DNA of 64,000 nt from DATLNM01 sp035536775 (GTDB lineage: Bacteria > Actinomycetota > CADDZG01 > WHSQ01). A program made the position numbers and the translations under genes. How positions within the stretch are numbered: position 1 is the stretch's first letter; every line of letters starts with the position of its first letter. The stretch lies in NCBI GenBank assembly GCA_035536775.1, contig DATLNM010000022.1, positions 44,069 through 108,068 of the forward strand, in the 5' to 3' direction. Below, one piece after another: positions 25,234 to 34,232 of the stretch. Under the pieces are notes generated by a model. The model was not told where the DNA came from. It did no database searches and worked only from the letters and a program-made list of their open reading frames with translations.

Positions 25234-26463
25234 CTATGGATCGATGAGCGCCGCCGGCGTTACCGCGTCGCCCCCCCATCTCTGTCTTATCCGGTCGATC
25301 GCATCAGATGCCTCCGGCCATCCTCCTTTGGAGCCGCGCTCCTCCAGTAGGTCGAGCTGTCTTCGAGCTGGACCGGGCGCGAGCGACGAGACACTCACAC
25401 CGGCGAGCCTGATCCGCGCGCTACTGCGCCCGATGCGTTCCGCTTTATGGACCTTTTCGATCAGCGCCTTGGCGATCTCGAATATCTCAGCCGCGTTATC
25501 GATCTCGTCAGGGGAGGTGAGAGAACGGGTGATGGTGCGGAAATCGCCGAACCTGATCTTGAGGGTGACGCAGCGCCCACACAGGCCTTTCGCCCGCAGG
25601 CGCCCGGCGACGCGGTCCGAAAGCCGTAGGACCTCCCTCACGACCGCATCGAGGGTGTCGAGATCCCGCGCGAAGGTCTCCTCGGCGCCGACGGACTTCG
25701 CCTCTTGCGACGGGACCACAGGACGATCGTCACGCCCGTTGGCGAGGTCATGCAGGTGGGCACCGGCAGCGTCCCCCAGGGCCCGTTGGAGGGTCGCCCG
25801 CGGAACCACGGCGAGGTCGCCGATCGTGCGCAACCCCAACCGTTGCAGCATCTCTCCGGTCCGCTGCCCTACTCCCCAGAGCGCTCGTACGGGCATCGGA
25901 TGGAGCCATGCCTCGACGCCATCGGGCGGGACCACCAGGAGGCCGTCAGGCTTCCCGGCCGCGGAGGCAAGCTTGGCGAGGAACTTGTTCGGAGCGACCC
26001 CCACCGTGCAACTCAATCCGAGCCCCGCGATGTCTCGCTTGATCGCACCGGCGATGGTGACGGGATCCCCGAAGAGCTTCAATGCTCCGGAGACATCGAG
26101 GAACGCCTCATCCAGGGACATCGGTTCGACGACCGGGGTGAACGAGATGAAGACATCGCGGATGAGCTCCGAGTAGCGCTGATAGGCCGAGAAATCGTTC
26201 GGCACGAATACAGCCTGGGGGCAGAGGCGGCGCGCCCTCAGCATCGGCATCGCCGACGTGATCCCGAACGCGCGCGCTTCGTACGATGCCGACGTCACAA
26301 CTCCCCGCCCACCCTGGCCGCCGACGATGACTGGCTTCCCTCGCAGGGCGGGATCCTTGATCACCTCGACGGACGCGTAGAAGGCGTCCATATCGACGTG
26401 GAGGATCGCCAGGGGTTGGACCTCGTTGGGTTGGACCTCGTTGGGTTGGACCTCGTTATCCAC
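25234..26463 (-). CDS. dinB: DNA polymerase IV, DinB (Y family)
   Basis: 409-aa translesion polymerase. The catalytic carboxylates are intact (LHVDMDAFYASVE; SLDEAFLDVS), so this is an active DinB rather than an inactive ImuB. The fingers, thumb and little-finger regions are complete, and a clamp-binding pentapeptide QLDLL lies close to the C-terminus. I placed the start at GTG 26463, 8 nt after GGAGG; it overlaps the dnaE2 stop. The N-terminus then contains three perfect NEVQP repeats before the catalytic domain. It is the last gene of the probable SOS unit. Confidence 0.9.
   Translation of the reverse strand: MDNEVQPNEVQPNEVQPLAILHVDMDAFYASVEVIKDPALRGKPVIVGGQGGRGVVTSASYEARAFGITSAMPMLRARRLCPQAVFVPNDFSAYQRYSELIRDVFISFTPVVEPMSLDEAFLDVSGALKLFGDPVTIAGAIKRDIAGLGLSCTVGVAPNKFLAKLASAAGKPDGLLVVPPDGVEAWLHPMPVRALWGVGQRTGEMLQRLGLRTIGDLAVVPRATLQRALGDAAGAHLHDLANGRDDRPVVPSQEAKSVGAEETFARDLDTLDAVVREVLRLSDRVAGRLRAKGLCGRCVTLKIRFGDFRTITRSLTSPDEIDNAAEIFEIAKALIEKVHKAERIGRSSARIRLAGVSVSSLAPGPARRQLDLLEERGSKGGWPEASDAIDRIRQRWGGDAVTPAALIDP
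26413..26457 (-). repeat. Triple 15-bp tandem repeat at the dnaE2/dinB junction
   Basis: The plus-strand unit GGGTTGGACCTCGTT occurs three times without a mismatch (26413-26427, 26428-26442, 26443-26457). It encodes the pentapeptide repeat NEVQP in the DinB N-terminus, and the copy next to dnaE2 includes that gene's TAA stop. Copy-number change by slippage would alter DinB length without breaking the frame. Confidence 0.85.
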
Positions 26464-29400
26464 CTGCACTGCCTCCGCTCGAATGCCATCGCACCTTGGG
26501 TCCCGCTCCCTGAAGATACGCACCCGCGGCCTGGAGCTTGCGTTGCCGGCCGAGCGCCGATGCGAGCGACATCCCCCCCGTCCGATCGTTGGCGAGCTGG
26601 GCGAGGTCGAAGACCTCGTCGGCGACGACGGTGATCCCGACGTTGTCGGGATCGGTCTCATACCGGAGCGACGCGCCCCCTCTTTTGCGCACAGCTCCTT
26701 TTACGAGCAAGAGCCACGAATGGAACACCGTCCGGGCGCACCGGGGTTGCACCCGCTCGAACACCGTGATGTCGAGTGGTCCGGTGAGGTCGTCGAGCGT
26801 GATGAAGATGATTCGCTGCCCCGAACGGATCTGCGGTGTCTGGCTCGAGACCTTCACGCCGGCAACCCACACCTCGGTGTTGGTACGCACGGACGCCAAC
26901 CGATCGGCCGGGACACACCCCAGCGCCGACATCAGCGGCGCGTACAGATCCATGATGTGGCGGCGTCCGTCGATACCGGTGACCTCGAGCTCGGCTTGGG
27001 TCTCTTCCAGCGGCGAGTAGTCCGGCAGTCCCGGCAACACCACCGGCGCCGCCGCATCGAGATCGAGTGCCAGTTGGACCGGCTCATCCCCGCGAGCCGC
27101 GGTCCGGACGCTCGTCCGCGTGGGCTCGGGAGCGGTCCCGGCTGCGGCATTCACTGCAGGCTCCAGAGCGTTTTGAGTCGCCACGCTGCTCTGGCGTCCG
27201 TTCGAGAACGCCCGCGCTCGCGACCGCCGCAGCCGTGTCCGTTGGGTCGATGTGGGTCCCGCTGCCGATGGCAAAGTGAGGGTCAGCCATAGGAGCTCGC
27301 GGCGGGAGCGGTGGGGCTCGATCGACTCGAACGCGCCGATGTGGACGAGGTTCTCGAGCACCGGGCGACTCAGCCCGGCGCGGCGCCACACGTCTTCGAG
27401 CGACGTGAACGGCTCCTCGGAGCGCGCTGCAAGCAATGAGTCGAGCTCGGCCTCGGAGATCCCGTGCACCTCGGACAGTGCGAGCCGGATCCCGAGACTG
27501 TCGGTCTGTTCACTCAGCTCAGCTCTATAGACCTTGTCGGACCGCGAGATGTCGACGGGCAGGATCGGGATGCCCATCTGGCGCGCATCGGCCACGATCA
27601 GACGCCTCGGGTACATCCCGGGGTCGTGGGTCAAGATCCCCGCGAGGAACTCCGCAGGGTGGTGCGCCTTCAACCACGCCGACAGATATGTCGGCACGGC
27701 GAACGCGGCGGCGTGCGACTTGCAGAACCCGAACGCGGCGAACGAGAAGATCTCCTTCCACAGCGCCTCGGTCTGCTCTCGAGAGAACCCGTTCGCGAGG
27801 GTGGCCGCCTTGAACCAGGTCGCGACATCGGACTCGACGTTCTCACCGGGTTGGTTGATCGCGATCGGACCGGCGACCCCCTCGAACCCGGCACTCGGTT
27901 CCAGGTGTCTGCGGACGTAGTCGGCATCCGCGAGCGAGCACCCGGTCGCCGCGGCGATGACCCTGATGACCTGCTCGTGGAATACCACGACCCCGTTGGT
28001 CTCTCTGAGGATCGGTTCGAGGCTCGGGTGCTGGTAGTAGGTGTCGGCGAAGCCGTGACGGCGTTCGAGGAACGGGCTCACCATGTCTGACTTCACGGGC
28101 CCGGGGCGGAACAACGAGATATCGATGATGAGGTCCTCGAAGCGCTGCGGTTGATAACGGGCGAGCAGCTCCCGCTGACCCGGTGACTCGATCTGGAAGC
28201 ACCCGAGCGTCTTGGAGCTGCGGATCAGCTTGTAGGTATCGGTGTCGTCGTGCGGCAACGCATCGAGATCTACCGCTGTCCCGTGGATCCTCTCGATCTC
28301 GGAATTTGCGTGCGCGATCGACGACAGCATCCGGACGCCGAGGACGTCGAGCTTGACGAGTCCGAGCTCCTCGACATCGTCCTTGTCGGCCTGGAGCATC
28401 GTGAACCCACCGAACGACTCCTGCATCGGGACGCGGTCGCCAAGGTCAGGAGACGACAGGATGACCCCGGAGGGATGCAACGCGAGGTGGCGTGGGAAGC
28501 CGTCGATCGACCGGCATAGGTCGAACAGGACATCGAGCTGGCCCGCGTCGAGGTTCGTGCCTGCGAGCTCGGGGAGACGCTCGATCGCGCTGGGGATGTC
28601 GCTAGCCCGGATGCGGGGGAACGCCTTGGCGACGAGGTCGATCTCATCCTGGGGCAGGCACAGTGCTTTGCCGACTTCCCTGATCGCCATGCGCGCCCGG
28701 AAGGTGTCGACCATGCAGCACATCGCGGTCTGCTCGGCGCCGTAGGTCTCGAGGATGTGATCGAGCACCTCCTCGCGCCGGTGTGACTCGACGTCGACGT
28801 CGATGTCCGGCAGCTCCTCGCGCCGGTCGTTCATGAAACGCTCGAACAAGAGGTCGTAGCGAACCGGATCGACATCGGAGATCCCGAGCAGGTAACAAAC
28901 AAGCGATCCCGCGGCACTCCCCCGGCACGAGCAGCGGATGCCGAGGTTGCGCTTCACGTGATCGACGATGTCGGCGACCAAGATGAAATAGGCCGCCCAT
29001 CCGAGCCTGAAGATCGTGTGGAGCTCGTGCTGCAGGCGGTCCTCGACCTCGCGCGAGCGCCGGCCGAAACGCCGGTCGATCCCCTCGTAGCAGCGGCGCG
29101 CGAGCAGACCCGTGGACGTCTCTCCCGGAGGCAGCGGCATCTCGGGAAGGTGGTAGGTGCCGAGCTCGAGCTCGAAATCACACGCGTCGGCGATCGCCCT
29201 CGCCTCGCCGATCGCGTGCGGAGCATCGGCGAACAGCTCGGCCATCTGGGCCGGTCGTTTGAAGTGGTACTCGGACGTTTGGCGCAACGCGTGGGTTTTG
29301 GACAAGGGAACGATCTCGCGGATCGCGTGCAGAAGCTCGTGTGTAGGAGCGTCGATAACTGACGCGTAGTGGACGTCGTTGGTCGCCACGGGCTTGATCC

Positions 29401-29947
29401 CGCTGCGGTCGGCTATGGCAAGCAGCCTGTCGCGCAACGTTCGAGAGCCGTAAGTCCTGTGGTCGAAGACCTCGATGCGGTAGCCGTCGCCGACGGCATC
29501 GCGCCAGCGCTCGGCCGCGGCTAACGCGTCCGGAAGCGTCCCAGCCGCGGCGAGGCGAGCCACTTCAGACCCGGCACACCCCGACAGGACGAAGAGACCT
29601 TCGGCCCGCTCTGCGATCGCGGCCATGGTCGTGCATGGGTGGTCGCGCTGGTTGTCGAGGTGAGCGCGGCTGATGAGGCGACAGAGATTCGCGTATCCCC
29701 TTGCGTCCCGAGCAAGGAGGGTGACATGCCCCGTGTCGGTGGTGAGCTCGGCTCCATAGACCGGCTTGACCCCGGCATCCTTGCATCCGCGCGTGAACCG
29801 CACCGCGCCCGTCAGTGCGTCGTGGTCGGTCATCGCAACCGCGTCGTAACCGGCCGCCGCGGCGAGGTGGGGCAGCGCCTCGGCAGGGATCGCACCGTCG
29901 CGCAGCGACCACGTCGAATGACAGTGAAGGTGGACGAACGAGCTCAC
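26456..29947 (-). CDS. dnaE2: Error-prone DNA polymerase III alpha, DnaE2 type
   Basis: 1163-aa C-family replicative-type polymerase. The N-terminal PHP domain keeps metal motifs (FVHLHCHS with His6/8/10; MTDHDALTG). The palm has the paired aspartates in ELPDIDVDV, and helix-hairpin-helix and OB-fold regions follow (FITLDDLTGPLDITVFE). A hexapeptide QLALDL in the linker resembles a beta-clamp motif. The length, close to 1100 aa, and coupling to dinB fit the SOS-induced DnaE2 mutasome polymerase rather than DnaE1. The start is GTG at 29947, with a weak ribosome-binding site; it lies 35 bp after the thioesterase gene. Confidence 0.88.
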   Translation of the reverse strand: MSSFVHLHCHSTWSLRDGAIPAEALPHLAAAAGYDAVAMTDHDALTGAVRFTRGCKDAGVKPVYGAELTTDTGHVTLLARDARGYANLCRLISRAHLDNQRDHPCTTMAAIAERAEGLFVLSGCAGSEVARLAAAGTLPDALAAAERWRDAVGDGYRIEVFDHRTYGSRTLRDRLLAIADRSGIKPVATNDVHYASVIDAPTHELLHAIREIVPLSKTHALRQTSEYHFKRPAQMAELFADAPHAIGEARAIADACDFELELGTYHLPEMPLPPGETSTGLLARRCYEGIDRRFGRRSREVEDRLQHELHTIFRLGWAAYFILVADIVDHVKRNLGIRCSCRGSAAGSLVCYLLGISDVDPVRYDLLFERFMNDRREELPDIDVDVESHRREEVLDHILETYGAEQTAMCCMVDTFRARMAIREVGKALCLPQDEIDLVAKAFPRIRASDIPSAIERLPELAGTNLDAGQLDVLFDLCRSIDGFPRHLALHPSGVILSSPDLGDRVPMQESFGGFTMLQADKDDVEELGLVKLDVLGVRMLSSIAHANSEIERIHGTAVDLDALPHDDTDTYKLIRSSKTLGCFQIESPGQRELLARYQPQRFEDLIIDISLFRPGPVKSDMVSPFLERRHGFADTYYQHPSLEPILRETNGVVVFHEQVIRVIAAATGCSLADADYVRRHLEPSAGFEGVAGPIAINQPGENVESDVATWFKAATLANGFSREQTEALWKEIFSFAAFGFCKSHAAAFAVPTYLSAWLKAHHPAEFLAGILTHDPGMYPRRLIVADARQMGIPILPVDISRSDKVYRAELSEQTDSLGIRLALSEVHGISEAELDSLLAARSEEPFTSLEDVWRRAGLSRPVLENLVHIGAFESIEPHRSRRELLWLTLTLPSAAGPTSTQRTRLRRSRARAFSNGRQSSVATQNALEPAVNAAAGTAPEPTRTSVRTAARGDEPVQLALDLDAAAPVVLPGLPDYSPLEETQAELEVTGIDGRRHIMDLYAPLMSALGCVPADRLASVRTNTEVWVAGVKVSSQTPQIRSGQRIIFITLDDLTGPLDITVFERVQPRCARTVFHSWLLLVKGAVRKRGGASLRYETDPDNVGITVVADEVFDLAQLANDRTGGMSLASALGRQRKLQAAGAYLQGAGPKVRWHSSGGSAGG

Positions 29948-29982
29948 GGTCTACTGCCGTGAGCCCTGAGGAGCTGGCGGGG

Positions 29983-30402
29983 CTAGGCCTTGGCCGGGAT
30001 CGCCGTGCCGCTCGCCTTGGCGATAAGTCGGCCCGACGAGTCGGTGATCTCGGCTTCCGAGAACAGCACCCGCGAGCCTCCCTTCACGATGCGTCCGGTC
30101 CCGGTGATGGTCTCGCCCGCGGGCGCCGGTCGGAAGATCGAAATCTTCATCTCGGCGAGCGCCGGATAGGTGTCGGCATCCAGGTACGCGGCCGACACTC
30201 CACCCAGGACCGCGTCGGCGAACGCCGCGAACATCCCGCCCTGGAGCGCGCCCTGGGCGTTGCAGCACTCCGGCGGCACCGTCCATGTGAAGGTGACGCC
30301 CTCGCGAGGGTCGCCGCCCGGCACGAGCTCGAAGCCGAGATGCTCGTTCACTGGGATCGTGATCGACCCGTCGACGATCGCATCCCACCGCGTACCAGAC
30401 AT
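29983..30402 (-). CDS. PaaI-like hotdog-fold thioesterase
   Basis: 139-aa single hotdog domain. The central helix segment NAQGALQGGMFAAFADAVLG matches the PaaI/YbgC-type N..GxxHGG-like signature, though the usual histidine is replaced. The acyl-CoA substrate is unknown. It sits between DUF6504 and dnaE2 on the same strand with gaps of 36 and 35 bp, so it would be co-transcribed with the SOS genes, an odd partner. A TATCGT box ends 7 nt before its ATG (30402), so it may also have its own leaderless promoter. Confidence 0.8.
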   Translation of the reverse strand: MSGTRWDAIVDGSITIPVNEHLGFELVPGGDPREGVTFTWTVPPECCNAQGALQGGMFAAFADAVLGGVSAAYLDADTYPALAEMKISIFRPAPAGETITGTGRIVKGGSRVLFSEAEITDSSGRLIAKASGTAIPAKA

Positions 30403-30438
30403 GGGCGGGACGATACCCGGCCATATCCCGATCGCTCA

Positions 30439-30741
30439 TCAGTCCCACACCCGAGCGAGCCGCCACGTGTTCTCTTGAGCCAAGTCATAGACGGCGCCGA
30501 GGGGACTGCCGAAGCCGTCGGGGTCGAGATCACCCGTCGCGGTGAGCCCGGCCGGACGCGCCAGGACGCGATGGAACCGGACGTCGGGGGCGCGCACCGC
30601 CGCCGGCGCTTCGAGCCACGAGGAGAGGTATTGATCGACGTCGTAGCGGCGGCCGCGCCACACGAATGCGAGAGGGAGCCCTCCGGCCACTTCCACTTCT
30701 ATGGGGTCGCCGTATCGCTTGGACACCGGTTCGTGTTGCAC
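30439..30741 (-). CDS. DUF6504 protein, DNA-repair-associated
   Basis: 100-aa protein matching the DUF6504 layout: an N-terminal PIEVEVAGGLPLAFVWRGRRYDVDQYLSSW and a C-terminal VYDLAQENTWRLARVWD. DUF6504 genes are typically neighbours of dinB/imuB in actinobacteria, so a role in translesion repair is plausible though untested. The start is GTG at 30741 with a CGGGAG site. It is the first gene of the unit that continues through the thioesterase, dnaE2 and dinB, and the nearest upstream control element is the LexA-like palindrome 164 bp away. Confidence 0.8.
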   Translation of the reverse strand: MQHEPVSKRYGDPIEVEVAGGLPLAFVWRGRRYDVDQYLSSWLEAPAAVRAPDVRFHRVLARPAGLTATGDLDPDGFGSPLGAVYDLAQENTWRLARVWD

Positions 30742-30775
30742 TCGCTCCCGAACGTTCCCGACCAGAGATAGAAGA

Positions 30776-30868
30776 GGGGCCGCTAAAGCGGCCCCAGTCT
30801 TCTTGAGGGGGCGTTCCGCCCCCTCTTAGATCGACTCTGCGAGCGGGAGCCGGGGAACCCCCGCTCGC
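30776..30868 (-). terminator. Three stacked GC hairpins upstream of DUF6504
   Basis: Three perfect stems occur in 93 bp: 30776-30795 (9 bp, 2-nt loop), 30805-30825 (9 bp, 3-nt loop) and 30839-30868 (9 bp, 12-nt loop). On the minus strand the last one transcribed (30795-30776) is followed by a pyrimidine-rich CTCTTCTATCTCT tail, so it resembles an intrinsic terminator. They may terminate the M14 peptidase transcript or attenuate the SOS transcript. Confidence 0.6.
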
Positions 30869-30904
30869 ACGGTGCGCAGCCCGGGGAAGCTGCAATCACT
30901 AGAG

Positions 30905-30920
30905 TCGAACGTATGTTCGA
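30905..30920 (-). promoter_or_regulatory. LexA (SOS) box
   Basis: TCGAAC-GTAT-GTTCGA is a perfect 16-bp palindrome and fits the Gram-positive/actinobacterial LexA consensus CGAAC-N4-GTTCG. It is embedded in a longer symmetrical CTAG-to-CTAG element (30899-30926). It lies between the M14 peptidase stop and the DUF6504-thioesterase-dnaE2-dinB unit, genes whose homologues are SOS-controlled. Confidence 0.7.
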
Positions 30921-31002
30921 TACTAGGCGCGGGTGGGTGTCCCGGTCAAGAGTCTCGGCCGAAGTTCTTCAGCGACGCGTCGCGCGCGGGCGGTCCTCGC
31001 CC

Positions 31003-33642
31003 TTACTTCCAGGTCAAGAGGTTCTGAAGGAGCTGGTAGCCGGCCCAGGTCAGCGCATAGTCCGACAACCCGTACGGGTGGTAGTACTTCTTCGTCGGGT
31101 CGGGCAGCAGCGCACCGACGAACCTGATGCGCCCACCCTTGTACTCGATCTCGCCGACCGTTATCTCGTTCTGCGCCTGGCCCGTCGCAACCGCACGCGC
31201 GGTCCCCTCGGCCGCGTCGAACGCGTCCTGCATCACGTACCAGACCGGTGAGCCACCCTCGTTGAGGCTGTACCCGAGCGGCACCGGCTCGTATGTCTGA
31301 CGACGATGCAGGACATCGGTGGTCGTGCACCCCTCGGCCCTCGTGATCCCGGATTGCTTCGCCGCGCACGACCGTCCCTCTGCTGCGCCCGGTTGGTTGA
31401 TCTTCCTGGCCAGCGGATCGTCGTAAGTCACTGCCTTGTCGGCCGTCGCGAAGTTCACGTAGCCCGCGTAGACCTCGACCATCCGGACGCTCGGCTCATC
31501 ACCGGAGATATGCGGGATCAGGCTGAGGCCATCCCACAACATCACCATCGCCTCGTCGGTCAAGACGAGGTTGCCGTCGTGCTTCGCGACCCATGACTTC
31601 AAGCGGGGGCCGAGGTCGTCGTACACACGGTTGGTGATGACGATCGTGTCGTAGCGGCGCTGCCACCCATTCCTCTTAAGGATGCGGCGGACGGTGAGCT
31701 TGCCGATGCCGGGTTTCGCGTACTTGGCGAGGTGATGCCAGAAACGCATCGACGTCGCCTTGAAAGCCAGTTGACCCGGATCGGGCCATGCGGCCTCGTC
31801 CATGAACCTGATATCGGCGTCGTAGGTCAGCCCGACCTGGCCTCCGTCGATCCGGATCCGCCACTGTCCCGGCTCCGGATAGTTGGCGTGGAGCGCCTGT
31901 CCAGCGGGCACGTAAGCATCTCCTCCGCCCCCGTTGTAGCTGTTGATGGTCTCCCACTCGTCGTCGGTCTGCTCCTCGCCGGGGTGCTCGGCGCCCCCTT
32001 TGAATTCGAGGAAAGCCTGGCTTGCCGAGCACGGGCTGACGCCCTGGACATTGGTGCACGTGATGACGGCCTCGATCCCGCCGTTGTAGACCTTGGGCGG
32101 TCCGTCGACTGCGAACTCGTACGTGTAGTCGTTCGATTCGTCCAGGACGGCGTCCTCGATCGGACCCTGCTGAGGAAGGTCACGCCACTTCGCGGCGGCC
32201 GGGGCGATGTTTTTCGCCCGTTCCTTGACGAAGCCGCGGTTGTGCACGTAGGCGACGCGGCCCTTGGTCTCGAACGTCTGATCTTCGGGCTTCAACGTGT
32301 AGTTGATCAACGAGTAGATGAGTGACTTGTTGCCGTCGACGTGAAGCTGCTCGATATCCTGGTCAAAGCACGACCCCACGACGCAATTGCTCAGATGCGA
32401 GAACGCCATCTCGTTGTCGATGCCGTCAGCGTTGAGTCCCATCGGCGAGTCGATCCAGTTGCCGAGCGCGCCGGTGACCGTGTAGTCGATCGTGTCCCAG
32501 ATCGTGCCCCACTGAACGCCGTACTGACGCGGGTCCTGTTCGGGCGCGCTGTTCGGCTTGATGCGAGGTGAATACGCAAGACGCGCCTCGGCGTCGGCCC
32601 ACGCGCCCTTCACGGTCTGAAGCACGCGTTGATCCTTGCCGTAGTGACGCTGCGTCCCACCCAGCAACGTGAACGAGAACGCCTTCGCGTCGACCATCCC
32701 GTGGAGATCGATCCCGCCAGCCCACTTCGCGTTCCCCTTCGCATCCTTCGGGCCGATCGCAGGAAGCACGCGCCCAAAAGCTCGTGACTCGGGCTCGGAC
32801 CACGGCGTGTACGGAAGGTACGTCCAGCCCTGCTCGGGCCAGTCGCGGTTCAGGTCGACGCCGTTGCCGTTGTAACGCTGGTACCACGAGACGCCGTTCT
32901 CACGGTCCCCGCGTCTCCAACCATCGGGGTTGGGCCATATGAAGTAGATCGCCGACTTGCGGAGGGCGAGCCCTGCAGTGACAGATTTGTCAGGTGTGGC
33001 CTCGAGCAGCGGATGTGGTGCCACGTTGTCCTCGTGAGTGCAGTCCACGTAGTCGGGAGCCTTCTCCTTCTCACAAGCTCCCCAGGTCGCAAGGTCTTCC
33101 ACCGCCCGCGTGCCACCCTCGGCTCCGGCGCGCTCGATGCCGTGGATCGATAAGGGGAAGATGAAGTACTTCTTGCCCTTGTCGGGCACCGACTCGTCGG
33201 TGATGCGGACCATCTTCAGCGGCAGCCGGTCGCGCTCTGACGTGTTCGAGCCCTGGATCGTTGTCGGGACCCCCGCGGAGCGGAACGCGTCACAGCCCTC
33301 TTCCTTTCCGATGACGGGCTGGCCATTGCACTTGAAGTCCTCGTGCAGGGTGTAGACCTCGACGAACTTAGGAAAGGTCTCCTCGAGGAAGCTCAGCCCG
33401 TCGAGGAGCTCCTGGTACTGGATGAAGTCGACCGCGCAGATGGTCCCTTTCGCCCAGGGAGACCCGTCGGGCCTACACGCGTGCGGGTCCGGGAAGATCC
33501 GGCCGAGTGTCTGATATTCCTCTGCGCTGGTAGCCACCGGGCCCAACGGCGCCGCGGGGGCGGCAGGGGCTTCGGCCCCGTACGCGGACGTGAGACCAGC
33601 GACCAGCACCATCGCCACTACAACAACCGCGAGCTTTCGCAT
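31003..33642 (-). CDS. Secreted M14 zinc carboxypeptidase
   Basis: 879-aa exported metallopeptidase. A signal peptide covers about residues 1-23 (RKLAVVVVAMVLVAGLTSAYG). The M14 catalytic core shows the zinc motif SIHGIERAG (HxxE), the Asn/Arg motif GVDLNRDWPEQ and the third-ligand DLHG; NEMAFSH may supply the acidic residue. A C-terminal extension includes a beta-rich region and a segment resembling an amidotransferase-like domain. It probably degrades extracellular peptides. The start at 33642 is chosen for the signal peptide; an in-frame ATG 51 nt upstream gives an unlikely N-terminus. Confidence 0.86.
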   Translation of the reverse strand: MRKLAVVVVAMVLVAGLTSAYGAEAPAAPAAPLGPVATSAEEYQTLGRIFPDPHACRPDGSPWAKGTICAVDFIQYQELLDGLSFLEETFPKFVEVYTLHEDFKCNGQPVIGKEEGCDAFRSAGVPTTIQGSNTSERDRLPLKMVRITDESVPDKGKKYFIFPLSIHGIERAGAEGGTRAVEDLATWGACEKEKAPDYVDCTHEDNVAPHPLLEATPDKSVTAGLALRKSAIYFIWPNPDGWRRGDRENGVSWYQRYNGNGVDLNRDWPEQGWTYLPYTPWSEPESRAFGRVLPAIGPKDAKGNAKWAGGIDLHGMVDAKAFSFTLLGGTQRHYGKDQRVLQTVKGAWADAEARLAYSPRIKPNSAPEQDPRQYGVQWGTIWDTIDYTVTGALGNWIDSPMGLNADGIDNEMAFSHLSNCVVGSCFDQDIEQLHVDGNKSLIYSLINYTLKPEDQTFETKGRVAYVHNRGFVKERAKNIAPAAAKWRDLPQQGPIEDAVLDESNDYTYEFAVDGPPKVYNGGIEAVITCTNVQGVSPCSASQAFLEFKGGAEHPGEEQTDDEWETINSYNGGGGDAYVPAGQALHANYPEPGQWRIRIDGGQVGLTYDADIRFMDEAAWPDPGQLAFKATSMRFWHHLAKYAKPGIGKLTVRRILKRNGWQRRYDTIVITNRVYDDLGPRLKSWVAKHDGNLVLTDEAMVMLWDGLSLIPHISGDEPSVRMVEVYAGYVNFATADKAVTYDDPLARKINQPGAAEGRSCAAKQSGITRAEGCTTTDVLHRRQTYEPVPLGYSLNEGGSPVWYVMQDAFDAAEGTARAVATGQAQNEITVGEIEYKGGRIRFVGALLPDPTKKYYHPYGLSDYALTWAGYQLLQNLLTWK

Positions 33643-33824
33643 CTCGATCCCTCCGTTGGTACTGCCTGCGTCCTGGACCCATAATCGCGCCATTCTGCGG
33701 CTACTCCTGCTCGAGCGAACGCGCAGCGTGGTGGATCCACTGGATCCACTTCCCAGAGGGCGATTGCGCCTCGAGCGTTGGATAAGAAAGACTTGCTTCC
33801 TACCTACCGGGCGGAGGTGATCAA

Positions 33825-34232
33825 GTGGCTGAGCATCCAGGCGTCACGCAGCTGCAAGCGGGGTTCGAAGCTTTCACCACGGGCAACATGCACGCCCTGA
33901 GCGAACTCTTCGCGGATGACATCGTGTGGGTCGTGCCTGGCAAGAACCCGCTCTCTGGAACCTACAAAGGCAAGATCGAACTGTTTGGGTTCTTCGGGAA
34001 CTTCATCCGAGAGAGTCGAGGGACATGGCGCAACGAGCTCCGTGACGTCCTTGCCAACGACCGCCACTCGGTGGCTTTGATCCACGCGACCGCGAAGCGC
34101 AACGACAAGACTATCGACCAGAACGGAGTGGCGGTCTTCGACGTCAATGACCGCGGCAAGATCATCCGCGCCGTGTTCCTGTGGGAGGACCAGGCCGCGG
34201 TCGACGACTTCTACGTGGGTGAGCTCGCCTGA
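33825..34232 (+). CDS. NTF2-like / SnoaL-family protein
   Basis: 135-aa alpha+beta barrel protein of the ketosteroid-isomerase-like superfamily (TQLQAGFEAFTTGNMHALSELFADDIVWVVPGKNPLSG; later DVNDRGKIIRAVFLWED). Members include isomerases, hydrolases and binding proteins, so the reaction cannot be inferred. The GTG at 33825 has a perfect GGAGGTGA site (33813-33820). Its 3' end overlaps the convergent threonine-synthase-like gene by 22 nt. Confidence 0.85.
   Translation: MAEHPGVTQLQAGFEAFTTGNMHALSELFADDIVWVVPGKNPLSGTYKGKIELFGFFGNFIRESRGTWRNELRDVLANDRHSVALIHATAKRNDKTIDQNGVAVFDVNDRGKIIRAVFLWEDQAAVDDFYVGELA

Noticed and set aside
25234..26463. ImuB assignment for the Y-family gene next to dnaE2
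   Set aside because: ImuB lacks catalytic carboxylates; this protein keeps both the DMD and SLDE motifs, so DinB is the better call.
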